DNA from: Nocardia colli
Lineage (GTDB): Bacteria > Actinomycetota > Actinomycetes > Mycobacteriales > Mycobacteriaceae
Assembly: GCF_008704205.1 (NCBI RefSeq)
Contig: NZ_VXLC01000014.1
Span: 496,001 to 560,000, forward strand
DNA: 64,000 nt
Direction of reading: 5' to 3'
The notes beneath the pieces are model-generated. The model made no database searches and had not been told where the DNA came from. It worked only from the letters and a program-made list of their open reading frames with translations. Both the position numbers and the translations under genes were made by a program. How positions within the stretch are numbered: the first letter of the stretch is position 1; each line of letters opens with the position of its first letter. This document shows, one piece after another, positions 25,668-34,276 of this stretch.

Positions 25668-25790
25668 GTCCTCTCGTAGAGGAGGGATGTTGATGATCGG
25701 CGGCTCGACGGGTGCGCTGAGACGGCTCTGCCGGCAGGTGGGACTGGATTGAAATCCGATGCGTCGCAGGGAAGATCGAATGCATTCGTC
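25668..25790 (+). pseudogene. Broken copy of an Rv1733c-like gene start
   Basis: Homologous to 29107-29228, the start of the intact Rv1733c-like gene. The frame from about 25690 reads GGSTGALRRLCRQVGLD and then meets a TGA where the intact copy has a coding codon; the following bases still match (AAATCCGATGCGTCGCAG). It is the debris of a tandem or dispersed duplication. Confidence 0.7.
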
Positions 25791-25839
25791 CGGCTCGTAG
25801 CTACCTCGGCCTACCGGATGCAGGCACGTTCCAGCATGC

Positions 25840-26490
25840 CTACCGGCGCACCTTCTGCGGCGCGACCGGAGATTGGGTCAGCACCTCGATGCCAGGGTCC
25901 GACACCCGACCAAGATCCAATCGAGGATGGACCGCGAATCCAGCAGCCAACGCCCTCCGGGTGAGCTGCGGCGTGTATACCCGGACCCGCGCCGACGCCG
26001 CCGGCAACGCCACCTCGCTATAGCCGCGGCTCGGCTCCCACAGAAAAGCCGCCCCGGACCACAGCAACAGGTCCGCCCCCTCATGCTGCACAAACGTCCC
26101 CGCGGGCAGACTGGCCACTTCGGCATACACAAGCTCGGTCCGCTCTCTGTGCAGGACCGCGTCGACCTCCTCGACGAACACCGTCCGATCGAATGCCGCC
26201 GCCTTGTATTCACCCAATCGCTGATACTGGCACTGACCGCACGGACGATGCCCGGCCGCCAGCGCCACCCCTTCATCGAAAAAGAACAATTCGGTGTACT
26301 TACGACCGGGATTGCGGAAAGTGAACTGCCGTCCGTTGAAAGCCAGCTTGCAGTAGATCCAGTGCACACTCGAATACTGCTTGCGGTCAGGGATATCCGA
26401 GATCGGGCCGCCGCGGTTTCCCATCCACTCCCCCCGATACGACATGGCGACTATCTCGCCGGTTGGGAGCACGCGATTACGGTGCGGCAC
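25840..26490 (-). CDS. Conserved hypothetical protein with GHRPCGQC motif
   Basis: 216 residues from a GTG at 26490, beginning MPHRNRVLPTGEIVA. It has MGNRGG, WIYCKLAFNGR, YTELFFFDEGVALAAGHRPCGQC and RVYTPQLTRRALAAGF. I recall a widespread uncharacterised family with this N-terminus and a GHRPC-x-C block that resembles the metal-binding region of Ada-type proteins; the paired cysteines suggest zinc. Function unknown. It stands alone on the minus strand between a broken Rv1733c-like gene and a P450 remnant. Confidence 0.75.
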   Translation of the reverse strand: MPHRNRVLPTGEIVAMSYRGEWMGNRGGPISDIPDRKQYSSVHWIYCKLAFNGRQFTFRNPGRKYTELFFFDEGVALAAGHRPCGQCQYQRLGEYKAAAFDRTVFVEEVDAVLHRERTELVYAEVASLPAGTFVQHEGADLLLWSGAAFLWEPSRGYSEVALPAASARVRVYTPQLTRRALAAGFAVHPRLDLGRVSDPGIEVLTQSPVAPQKVRR

Positions 26491-26671
26491 GACCTATCCG
26501 CTCATCTGCGGCTTGCGATGTGACCGGATCACCAGGCGGGAGATTCGCCACAGCTCCATCGGTATAGCGGCCGGATCCGAGACGACGGCGCGCTGTGGCC
26601 CGGTCAGCCAAACCATGGTGAGTGGCGCACATGCGGTCACAGACCGCAGCATACCCATCACTATGCCGAGC

Positions 26672-26734
26672 GGCGCAGCCAGTCTCGTATACAGACCACG
26701 CACCCTCAGTCTGCACCTACACCACCGCGTCCCA
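26672..26734 (+). pseudogene. C-terminal P450 remnant
   Basis: The frame reads GAASLVYRPRTLSLHLHHRVP, nearly the same as the last 20 residues of the P450 at 20293-21660 (AASLVYSPRTLHMRLHHRTP). The DNA match is about 80 percent over 60 bases. No other P450 motif survives. It lies upstream of, and in frame with, the DUF418 gene but is not part of that protein. Confidence 0.75.
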
Positions 26735-26866
26735 AGCCCTTCGCCAGTTTCCGACAGCAGATCAATGCGGCCGCCGCTCACCACCAGGGTCGAGCGCCGC
26801 TTCCATCGGGTGATCCACGTCTTCCCACCCCTGGCCAGCTCAGTATTGACGTCTACTTTTCTTACG

Positions 26867-28069
26867 GTGCCCAGAACCCTTGTTTCCGTTGATACTTCGA
26901 GTGAGCGAATCGTCGAGGTCGATATCCTGCGTGGGTTTGCGCTGTTCGGGATCCTCGTTGTCAACGTCGACTTCGCAACCAGGCTGTGGTCATCCAGCGG
27001 GACGGTCGGCGACCTGCAACCGCGCTTCGACGGACCGTTCGACCATCTGGTGAACGCGGTGGTCGCCGCATTGTTCTCCGGTCGGTTCTATCTGCTGTTC
27101 GCGTTGTTGTTCGGGTATTCGTTCACCTTGCAGATCGCGGCGGCGCGGCGGGCGCGCGCCTCGGCCAACGCGCGCTTGCTACGACGCTGCCTGGCATTGC
27201 TGGCGATCGGGCTCGCGCATGTGTTCTTGCTGTGGATCGTTGACATCCTCACGCTGTACGCGGTCTTGTGCGCGACCTTGATCCCGCTGAGGAAATTGAA
27301 GCCGCGGGCCGCCGTGACTATCGGCGTGCTGCTTTATGTGCTGTGGTGTGGCCGGTCGTTCCTGCCCGGCGATGGAGTGTCCGTGCTGATCGGCCGGCTC
27401 GACCTGCAACGCATTCACGACGGGTATGCGGGGACCTTCGGCGACGCTTTCGCCACCCAGAGGTGGCTTGTACCTTTCGCTATCGCGGTGGTCTGGTTCA
27501 CCCAGGGCGTGACCAGCTTCGGCATGTTCCTGATCGGCATGGCCGCAGGCGAACGGGAACTGTTCACCGACCGAGAAACGTTGCGGCGCTGGGCGCCTCG
27601 CGTACTGACTGGCGGTCTGGTGATCGGAGTGCCGATCTCGGCGATAACCTTCGCCGGATCGATGAACTGGTTCACTCCACCCGTCTTCTGGTTCGGGGTC
27701 CAAGAACTTGTCAATCCGTTGATGACCTTCGCCTACATGGCAGGCATCATCTGCCTCACCCAATCGCCGACCGCCGCACAGATCATCGGCAAACTCGCGC
27801 CGGCCGGGCGGATGGCGGCATCGAACTATATCGGTCAGTCGATCGTGCTCATGGTCGTCTACACCGGGTACGGATTCGCATTGGCCGACAAGCTTCCACC
27901 GGCGGTCGTCATTGCTATCGCCTTGTTCACCTACGCGACCCAGCTGGCCTTCAGCGCCTGGTGGTTACGTACCCACCGATACGGACCGGTGGAGTGGGTC
28001 CTGAGATCCGTTACCTACCTGTCGATTCCGGAATGGAAGCGTTCAGCCGGCCGCAATCGAACTCGATGA
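26867..28069 (+). CDS. DUF418-family polytopic membrane protein
   Basis: About 400 residues from a GTG at 26867, a good length for DUF418. RIVEVDILRGFALFGILVVN near the start is the family signature, and GRFYLLFALLFGYSFTLQ, SFGMFLIGMAAG and the C-terminal SAWWLRTHRYGPVEWVLRSVTY block are equally typical. At least eight hydrophobic segments are visible. These proteins resemble acyltransferase-3 membrane enzymes and may modify surface molecules, but their role is poorly known. The open frame extends upstream to 26381 through a P450 remnant; I placed the start where the family begins. Confidence 0.85.
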   Translation: MPRTLVSVDTSSERIVEVDILRGFALFGILVVNVDFATRLWSSSGTVGDLQPRFDGPFDHLVNAVVAALFSGRFYLLFALLFGYSFTLQIAAARRARASANARLLRRCLALLAIGLAHVFLLWIVDILTLYAVLCATLIPLRKLKPRAAVTIGVLLYVLWCGRSFLPGDGVSVLIGRLDLQRIHDGYAGTFGDAFATQRWLVPFAIAVVWFTQGVTSFGMFLIGMAAGERELFTDRETLRRWAPRVLTGGLVIGVPISAITFAGSMNWFTPPVFWFGVQELVNPLMTFAYMAGIICLTQSPTAAQIIGKLAPAGRMAASNYIGQSIVLMVVYTGYGFALADKLPPAVVIAIALFTYATQLAFSAWWLRTHRYGPVEWVLRSVTYLSIPEWKRSAGRNRTR

Positions 28070-28179
28070 TGAACTGGTGCGTCCGAGCGGCAGTTGCTGG
28101 GCAGTCTCGCAGACGAGGCCGGGGAACCGCGCCTACTGGAAGGCACTGCCACCCAGGTAGCAACGCTTGTAAGTGGTGA

Positions 28180-28705
28180 TCAGATTTCGCCTGGCTCGCC
28201 GGTCCCGACGGAGTGGATGACGATGCGGCGGAGTTGGTCGAGGAAACCCTGGAGGTTCTCGGTGACCAGCCGGAAGTCGCTGTCGCGACTGGCTTCGACG
28301 GAGCGGTGGATCGTGCCGTCTGTCGCGATGGCGAAAAGGATCCCGCCCCCGTCTGAGGCGAATAAACGCGGCCGGGCCCGGCGCACCGAGCAGGATGGGG
28401 CCGTTTTCGCTCAGCTCGTGCAGGACTTGAGACGCGGGATGGATGAAGTAGGCATTGCCGATGTCTTCGAGCACGGCCTGGCCGACGTGCTGATAGAAAT
28501 ACAGAAGCGATGCGGCCAGACCCGGGCGTTCGGCGAGCTCGTACGCTGCGGCGAGGTCGTCGGTATCGGGGATATCGATCGAGTTTCGTCCAGGCGGATA
28601 GCCGAAGCGGTGTTCGAAGCCGGTTACCAGTGATTTCGCTGCGGTGTTGATGTCGCGTCGCCAGGAAGCAAGCCAACCGGAGTCTTGGTGCAACGCTGTC
28701 GGCAT
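28180..28705 (-). pseudogene. SUKH/SMI1-KNR4-like protein, frameshifted
   Basis: Two minus-strand frames join to one protein of about 175 residues. The first gives SGWLASWRRDIN, GFEHRFGYPPG, YELAERPGLAASLLYFYQHV and LHELSENGPILLGAPG. The second continues RLFASDGGGILFAIATDGTI and ends at 28180. LFASDGGG-LFA is a hallmark of SMI1/KNR4 (SUKH) domains, which are often immunity proteins of contact-dependent toxins. The break is at the C/G run 28374-28379; removing one C restores the frame. It is either a real mutation or an assembly error. Confidence 0.65.
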
Positions 28706-28881
28706 GCTCCGATTTTCCATCGAGTGCTTGTCGTGGCAGCGGCAGCGTTCCCAGCTTTGGTAACCGGGCCCAATGAATCCGTTCCACCAGATCGGCTGGG
28801 ATACCGTTCCCGGCCTCGTCGACGGCAACGTGGCAAGGATCGCACCGTGCCTTGCGAACGAGTGCTCGGGCAACCGTCCAC

Positions 28882-29105
28882 GTCTCGATGGGACCGGTCC
28901 CACCGACACCATATGAAACTCGACATGATCAAGCGGTTCGGTTTCGTCGGCGCCAGGGCGATGAGGTAGTAATTGTTCGGATCATCGACCAAACAGTTCT
29001 CAGGTATTTCCACTTGGGGAGACCTGACTACCGAACGCCGCCGATTGCCTATCACGATTGGCCGACCGTCGTGCCGGGGGAGCGATGCGAACCGAGGCCA
29101 GCTCT
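28882..29105. repeat. Direct repeat copy 2 upstream of Rv1733c-like gene
   Basis: Partner of 25268-25489. It begins with GGGACCGGTCCC at 28890-28901, followed by a frame of 18 residues starting MKLDMIKRFGFVG (28913-28969). The tiny frames of the two copies differ by an in-frame 6-base gap before RAMR. Here the repeat leads directly into the intact Rv1733c-like gene, so it may be its promoter and leader region. Confidence 0.75.
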
Positions 29106-29130
29106 GTCCCCTCGCCGAGGAGGGACGTTC

Positions 29131-29715
29131 ATGACCGGCGACTCGACGGGTGCGATGAGACGACTCCGGCGACGGATAGGATTGGATCGAAATCCGATGC
29201 GTCGCAGAGAAGATCGAGTGCAATCGATCACGGCCTGCGTACTGATACTGCTGTTCACGATCATCGTACCGGTGCTTGCGATTGTATTCGGCGGGCACGT
29301 GTATCGCACGGAAACGGATGCGGCGCAGGCTGAATCGGCACACATGCGTATGGTCAAAGTAACTGCAGTGGAGACTGCCACGACTCCGCTGAATGCGTTC
29401 ACCACTCAGACGAAGGTGTCTTGGCGCGAGAACGACGGTACTGATCGGACCGCCGAATATTTTTCGAAAGACTACGTGAAACCCGGCACCAGTTGGAATA
29501 TTTGGCTCGATGAAACGGGCCATATCGTCGCGCCTCCAGAGTATTCCTCCGCCGCAGGTAAAGCCGTGCTGTGGACCGTGGGTGCGATTGCGGGTGTGCT
29601 CGTCGTTTTCCTGAGCGGATTCCTGGTCCTGCGCGGTCGGCTGGATCGGCGGCGGTTGCAGCGCTGGGAAGCGGAATGGGTCGGCGTAGATCGGCTGTGG
29701 GGCAACCGCAGTTGA
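29131..29715 (+). CDS. Rv1733c-like membrane protein
   Basis: 194 residues. The N-terminus MRRLRRRIGLDRNPMRRREDR is followed by a hydrophobic helix (CVLILLFTIIVPVLAIVFGG, about residues 33-52), an extracytoplasmic domain with SWRENDGTDRTAEYFSKDYV and a second helix near 150-172. This matches the mycobacterial/nocardial Rv1733c family of probable conserved transmembrane proteins, of unknown function and in Mycobacterium linked to dormancy. GAGGAGGG sits 6 bases before the ATG. It is preceded by the duplicated cassette. Confidence 0.83.
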   Translation: MTGDSTGAMRRLRRRIGLDRNPMRRREDRVQSITACVLILLFTIIVPVLAIVFGGHVYRTETDAAQAESAHMRMVKVTAVETATTPLNAFTTQTKVSWRENDGTDRTAEYFSKDYVKPGTSWNIWLDETGHIVAPPEYSSAAGKAVLWTVGAIAGVLVVFLSGFLVLRGRLDRRRLQRWEAEWVGVDRLWGNRS

Positions 29716-30069
29716 CGGTGGTCATGGTCGTCGGCGATGTCTACATCACATGCCACGGCACTCCGATAACCGAATCTGGTCGATCCGTCCCCCGACGCGG
29801 GCCTGCGGTGCCCCGACCGCGGTGAACAGATCCGTCGGATCTGAGGCGAATCCCGACATCGCGGCTTGCAACACCGGCCGCTCAATTGCCCTACACAGAC
29901 GACGCAACCATCTACGGCATCTATCAACTGCCAGTTATTTGGTGACCGGACTGGTATCGACCCCGAGGTCGCGTTGTTATGGCTGGGACCGGTCCCATCG
30001 AGCCCCGCGTAATGTCGCTTGACCATGCGATTCAGTGAGATATTGATTCCCCGTAGTGAATGGCTGCAG
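29716..30069. other. Intergenic region with GGGACCGGTCCC palindrome
   Basis: No convincing gene. The palindrome at 29985-29996 is the third copy of the 12-bp motif. The longer frame starting at 30019 that overlaps the next gene is probably just upstream read-through. Confidence 0.5.
29985..29996. repeat. GGGACCGGTCCC palindrome, copy 3
   Basis: Same 12-bp palindrome as 25276-25287 and 28890-28901, here without the rest of the cassette; 74 bases before the secreted protein gene. A 10-bp version, GGACCGGTCC, is at 42114-42123. Confidence 0.6.
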
Positions 30070-30471
30070 ATGCGTATAGAATTTTTCCGACAGTTGCAAA
30101 GAGCTGTAGCTGTAGCGCTCGGCACAGTCGCGATCGTGACCGCAGTCCTTCCCGGCGCATCGGCTTCGGTAGCTGTTTGCAGTTACCGAACATGCACCAA
30201 CACGCCGGACAATGGTGTCTACATCGGCCGGCTGTTTGCGACGGTAACAACCGGATGGACGCCGTACGACAACTCGGGATTTTATCATGTGCACCTAACC
30301 GGCCCAGGCCTGGATAAAAACTCAGACAATGAGTATGTTGCAGATGGAGATGTCTACGAGCACACTTTCGAACTCAATCGAGCCTTCAACCCCGATGATG
30401 TGATCTGTGTACAAGGCTGGATGAATGACCGAGAGAATCAGGGTCGTCCCTGTTTTACTATCGAGAGATAG
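30070..30471 (+). CDS. Small secreted protein
   Basis: 133 residues from the ATG at 30070. A Sec signal peptide is clear: basic MRIEFFRQLQR, hydrophobic core AVAVALGTVAIVTAVLPG, cleavage after ASA. The mature part is about 100 residues with four cysteines (two close together in CSYRTC) and an aspartate-rich centre (GPGLDKNSDNEYVADGD), probably an extracellular beta-rich domain. The family is not recognised. GC is lower than the window average. Confidence 0.7.
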   Translation: MRIEFFRQLQRAVAVALGTVAIVTAVLPGASASVAVCSYRTCTNTPDNGVYIGRLFATVTTGWTPYDNSGFYHVHLTGPGLDKNSDNEYVADGDVYEHTFELNRAFNPDDVICVQGWMNDRENQGRPCFTIER

Positions 30472-30520
30472 TGCATAAAGCTGGATCGACCTGCCGGAGA
30501 TCAACTCTGGAACTCTGCAT

Positions 30521-30910
30521 TCAGAATGCGCGACAGGCGTCGCTCTCGGCGGTCGAAGATGGTGATGCTGCGGCCACGATGGTATCCAGCACCGAACGCG
30601 CGGCCAGCAGGTCGGCTACCGCCTCGTCGATTCGTTCCTGCTCGCGGTGCAGGTCAGGAAGCATCTCGGGGCATGCGGGCGCCAGGCCCTCGCCGTTGTC
30701 GACCATGCAGGGCAACAGTGCGGCGATCGTGTGAGTGTTGAGGCCGGCGGCCAGCAGTGTACGGATGTTCTGCACCGTACGAACATCGCTCTCGCGGTAT
30801 TCGCGGTATCCGCTGGGACGCCGCACGGGCTGTAATAGGCTTTGCTCTTCGTAATAGCGCAGCAGACGTACGCTGACGCCGGTTCGGTGAGACAGGGCTC
30901 CGATGCGCAT
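30521..30910 (-). CDS. MerR-family transcriptional regulator
   Basis: 129 residues from ATG 30910. MRIGALSHRTGVSVRLLRYY at the start is the MerR winged-helix signature, followed by GYREYRESDV and a C-terminal dimerising coil (LHREQERIDEAVADLLAAR). It is divergent from the second imine reductase gene and the gap holds a palindrome between promoter elements spaced as MerR promoters are. It therefore probably activates the imine reductase in response to a ligand. Metal-binding cysteines typical of metal sensors are absent, so an organic ligand is more likely. Confidence 0.9.
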   Translation of the reverse strand: MRIGALSHRTGVSVRLLRYYEEQSLLQPVRRPSGYREYRESDVRTVQNIRTLLAAGLNTHTIAALLPCMVDNGEGLAPACPEMLPDLHREQERIDEAVADLLAARSVLDTIVAAASPSSTAESDACRAF

Positions 30911-30935
30911 ATGCCGATCACCACACAGATTCGAG

Positions 30936-30967
30936 TTGACTCTCACATTGATGTGAGACTTTAACCT
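30936..30967 (+). promoter_or_regulatory. MerR-type promoter/operator of imine reductase
   Basis: TTGACT (30936-30941) as the -35, then the palindrome CTCACAT-TG-ATGTGAG (30942-30957), then TTAACC/TAACCT (30961-30967) as the -10, giving a 19-20 base spacer as in MerR-controlled promoters. The ATG at 30974 lies at the expected transcription start, so the mRNA is probably leaderless. Confidence 0.65.
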
Positions 30968-30973
30968 ACGTTG

Positions 30974-31885
30974 ATGAATACACAGTACTCAGTCGACGAA
31001 CAGGGCGAGCATGTCAGCCTCGTGGGGCTCGGGCCCATGGGCACAGCGCTGGCCGAAGCATTGTTGAAGAACGGCCATTCCCTCACCGTGTGGAATCGCA
31101 CTCCAGAAAAGGCCGACGAGCTGGTCGCGGCCGGCGCGCGACGCGCGCAGACCGCGGCCGAGGCGGTCGCCGCGAGCCCGATGACGATCGTGTGCCTCAA
31201 AGACTACGAAACCATGTACCGGGTCTTCGATCGCGCCGAACAGGCGCTCGACAGTCGCGCTTTGGTCAATCTGAACTCCGGTACGCCGGCTGAAGCGCAC
31301 GCAGCCCTCGCGTGGTCGGCCGAGCGCGGCATCGACTATCTCGACGGCGCCATCATGGTGCCGCCGCCACTGGTGGGCGAACCCCAAGCGGTATTTCTGT
31401 ACAGCGGGGAACGGCGTGTGTTCGATCACCACCGTGCGAGGTTGTCCGACTTGGGCGATCCGCGTTATCTCGGTGCCGATATCGGACTGGCTGTGCTCTA
31501 CAACACTGCGTTGCTCGACATGATGTACGCGACCTTGAACGGCTGGTTACACGCGACAGCCCTGCTGGATTCCGCGAATGTGCCGGCGCAGAAGTTCGCC
31601 GAACTGGCGCTCGGCTGGTTCATGCCGACCGTTGTCGGCTACGCATCCCTGGCGGAGCAAGCGCCCGATCTGGACGCCGCCAACTACCCCGGCGCCATGG
31701 GCACGCTGGAGATGAACCTGAATGCACTCGAACACATCACCCGTACCAGTGATGAGCAGGGAGTCTGGTCCGATCAGCCGCGGCTGATGAAGGAGATTGC
31801 CGAACGCGCCGTAACCGCGGGCTATGGCTTGCACGGCTACCGCGCCATCTACGAGCTGTTCAAGAAGGAGCGGTCACGTTCATGA
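30974..31885 (+). CDS. Second imine reductase-like NAD(P)-dependent enzyme
   Basis: 303 residues. VSLVGLGPMGTALAEALLKNGH is the Rossmann motif, VWNRTPEKADEL the NADP-specificity loop, and YLDGAIMVPPPLVG the imine reductase signature. Similar in layout to the protein at 3322 but clearly diverged (LNSGTPAEA versus LTSTAPGEA). It would catalyse asymmetric imine reduction or reductive amination. Controlled by the divergent MerR protein. No ribosome site is visible before the ATG, consistent with a leaderless message. Confidence 0.87.
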   Translation: MNTQYSVDEQGEHVSLVGLGPMGTALAEALLKNGHSLTVWNRTPEKADELVAAGARRAQTAAEAVAASPMTIVCLKDYETMYRVFDRAEQALDSRALVNLNSGTPAEAHAALAWSAERGIDYLDGAIMVPPPLVGEPQAVFLYSGERRVFDHHRARLSDLGDPRYLGADIGLAVLYNTALLDMMYATLNGWLHATALLDSANVPAQKFAELALGWFMPTVVGYASLAEQAPDLDAANYPGAMGTLEMNLNALEHITRTSDEQGVWSDQPRLMKEIAERAVTAGYGLHGYRAIYELFKKERSRS

Positions 31886-31941
31886 CCCTTCTGCAACGGC
31901 GCACCTCGGCCATAGACCCGGCGAATCGCTCAGGCCTGACC

Positions 31942-32913
31942 TCATCGTGGGCGGACTGTACTCGTTGCGAGGATGTCGCGGAGGCGGGCGATGTTCCAGC
32001 GGGGGAAGGGCTTGGTGAGCACGTTGTGTGTGCCGATGCGGGGGAGCCAGCGGTTGATCCGTTCGACGATGATCGATGCTGCGAGCTGAGTGAGTCGGCG
32101 TTCGTAGTCGCTGGGTAGCGGTGTCACATCGGCGTATCCTCGCTCGAGATACTGGTACGCACGTGCCCTTTCGGGATCATCGAGATGCAGCGCGAACTCG
32201 GCCAAATCGTAGAGTCCGTCGGCGCCACGGATCTCGCCGAAATCGATGAGTCCGGTGTATCGCCCGTCGCACTGAAAGACGTGCGGCAGATCGATGTCGC
32301 CGTGGACGAGCCGCCCCGTGCCACCCCGCGGTCCGGAGGTCACCTCGTCGGCGAGCAGTGCCTCGACGAGGTCGAGTTCGGCCGGCGTCAGTCCGACCTG
32401 TGTCAACCGCTCGACCGCGCCCTCCGGATGGACGAATTCCGCGTACGTGGCGTCCGTGCCCTGGATCGGCGTGTCGAGGTCTGCGTCGTCGCGCGCTATC
32501 CAGCCGAACCCTCGGACCTCGATACTGTTGACCAGCGCGAGGTCGCGGCCGGCAGCGGTGTACACGTTCGCGACGGTGGCCTCGGTTGCCAGCGCGTCGA
32601 CCGGCCCACCCGGGATCTCGGTAATGAGCATCCAGGCTCGGCCGGCGCGCTCGTCGTGTGGCTCGAAATGCAGGACCTCGGGAACGCGGACGCCCTTCGC
32701 ACGCAGCAGCGTATGCACCGCGACCTCGGCGGCGAGTCCGTGGGCGGGGTGCTCGGCAAATCGGAGGTACAGCACCGTGCCGGCATGGGTGAGACGGTAG
32801 ACCGGGGTGGATGAACCACTGGTCATCGGTCGGATCTGAGCAGTCGACGCGCGCCCGAGCACGTCTGCGACGATCTCGTCGACCACGGCTGAGGCAATCT
32901 CTTCGTTGGACAT
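31942..32913 (-). CDS. Aminoglycoside phosphotransferase-like kinase
   Basis: 323 residues from ATG 32913 (AGGTGA precedes it). LVHGDIDLPHVFQ is the catalytic Brenner motif with the base Asp and a His/Asn-type position, and GLIDFGEIRGADGLYDLAEF is the DFG-like metal site. The N-terminal nucleotide loop (PMTSGSSTPVYRLTH) fits APH-type kinases, and WMLITEIPGGP is the hinge. The family includes antibiotic kinases and choline or macrolide kinases; the actual substrate is not evident. Stand-alone gene, convergent with the imine reductase. Confidence 0.85.
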   Translation of the reverse strand: MSNEEIASAVVDEIVADVLGRASTAQIRPMTSGSSTPVYRLTHAGTVLYLRFAEHPAHGLAAEVAVHTLLRAKGVRVPEVLHFEPHDERAGRAWMLITEIPGGPVDALATEATVANVYTAAGRDLALVNSIEVRGFGWIARDDADLDTPIQGTDATYAEFVHPEGAVERLTQVGLTPAELDLVEALLADEVTSGPRGGTGRLVHGDIDLPHVFQCDGRYTGLIDFGEIRGADGLYDLAEFALHLDDPERARAYQYLERGYADVTPLPSDYERRLTQLAASIIVERINRWLPRIGTHNVLTKPFPRWNIARLRDILATSTVRPR

Positions 32914-33028
32914 CGTCACCTCATCGGCAGGTTCGCGTAGGAGTTACGGGTATCGAGCGGCACCCAGATGTGCTGGTAGGCGATCGTTGCGGCTGGGCGT
33001 CTGCCGAAAGTCGCTGGCGCGAGGGTGA

Positions 33029-34192
33029 TCACGTACGTGTGCTGGCTTGGATCAGTGCATGTCGACCGTTGGTTCGCCATGGTTCGCCGTTGGCGTCGAG
33101 GCGTTCGACCTGTTCGGCCGTGATACCGACGATCACGTCGGATTTGAGGGTGCGCAACGCCACAGAGGAGGTGGGGAAGTAGGCGGTGAGGTCGTCGAAT
33201 GAGGTGGTGGCCGGCCAATGCCGGTCGCCGACGAGGCGCCGGTAGTTCAGGTCGCCTTTGAGGATGGTCACCGCGGCTACCGCCAGCTCGGCTGCGAGGT
33301 CGTCGGGCATGTCGTGGAATGACAGTGGGGCGCAGAAGTATTCGTGGGTGCGCACGGTGAGACGATCGGTGGTGATCGACTGCCACAGCCGCTGCCCGAT
33401 CCGTTGTGCGTGCAGGGCAGGTGCCCCTAGTAGCCGGTGGATTGTTGCCAGTACGTCGGTCATCGTCGCGTCGGAGACATAGTACGGGTGGGGTTTGGTG
33501 TAGAGCACGACGCGTTGAGCGAGGTGGGTGGTGAGCAGATGGTCGATGAAGACGAGATCGGGCAACAGTTCGCGGCCGGCGTTGTCGGCGATCACGCACA
33601 CGGTTGGGTCTGCTGCCTCCTCCAGGGCTTTCCACAAGGCGCTGCTGTGGTCGACAAGTAGTGTGTCCGAACGTTTTTGGATTCTGGCGGTGAGCTGGAA
33701 GCTCAGGTCGGCTCGGTTGCCCCACAACGCCGACGTCAGCAAAGCGGTGCGGGTGCTGTCTTCATCTAGGCGAGTCAGTTCGGACAGCGCGGCGATTTCG
33801 TCGGTGACTGCCGCACCGGTCAGTTCGACGGATTTGGTGGGCGCGAACGGGTCGATGTGCCGCCAGGCGCCGTCATCGAAGTAGCCGACGGATTGGAGAA
33901 GTCGGCGATAGAAGTAGGACTCCGCCCACAGAAACGGCGCCTCACCCCACGGGAGCCCCCACAGCCCGTCGCCCCATTCGAGCCACTGCGGTCCGTCGGC
34001 GGGGTGCCCGGCGAGAGGTTCGATCACTCCTCGAGTGCTTTCGTACAGCAGATCGCGCAGGGCGGACTCCACATCCGCAGGGTAGGGATGTGCTCTGGTC
34101 ACCTGGTCGATCAATGTGGGGTGGCGTTCGTGGAACACGCTGTGCGCGAAGGAGCCGGGCGCTCCGGCGAGGATCGGCGGCGCGAGGTTCAT
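33029..34192 (-). CDS. DUF89/ARMT1-like damage-control phosphatase
   Basis: 387 residues from ATG 34192; the frame is open 156 codons further but that part is not family-like. VIADNAGRELLPDLVFIDHLL carries the metal-binding DNAG motif, and TILKGDLNYRRLVGD near the C-terminus matches the conserved KGD-NYRRL block of DUF89/ARMT1 proteins. These are metal-dependent phosphatases acting on damaged or reactive phosphometabolites such as fructose-1-phosphate. SYFYRRLLQSVGYF in the N-terminal half also fits. No operon partner. Confidence 0.87.
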   Translation of the reverse strand: MNLAPPILAGAPGSFAHSVFHERHPTLIDQVTRAHPYPADVESALRDLLYESTRGVIEPLAGHPADGPQWLEWGDGLWGLPWGEAPFLWAESYFYRRLLQSVGYFDDGAWRHIDPFAPTKSVELTGAAVTDEIAALSELTRLDEDSTRTALLTSALWGNRADLSFQLTARIQKRSDTLLVDHSSALWKALEEAADPTVCVIADNAGRELLPDLVFIDHLLTTHLAQRVVLYTKPHPYYVSDATMTDVLATIHRLLGAPALHAQRIGQRLWQSITTDRLTVRTHEYFCAPLSFHDMPDDLAAELAVAAVTILKGDLNYRRLVGDRHWPATTSFDDLTAYFPTSSVALRTLKSDVIVGITAEQVERLDANGEPWRTNGRHALIQASTRT

Positions 34193-34276
34193 GGCTACGA
34201 TCCTGTCGCATCGGCTCACATCGGCGTCGACCAGGATTGGGTTGGCTGTCGAGGATCGCCTTACCACCCTCGGCAA

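Noticed and set aside
33857..34276. The upstream part of the plus-strand frame that contains the dioxygenase fragment
   Set aside because: It is antisense to the DUF89 gene; only the last 48 codons resemble a protein.
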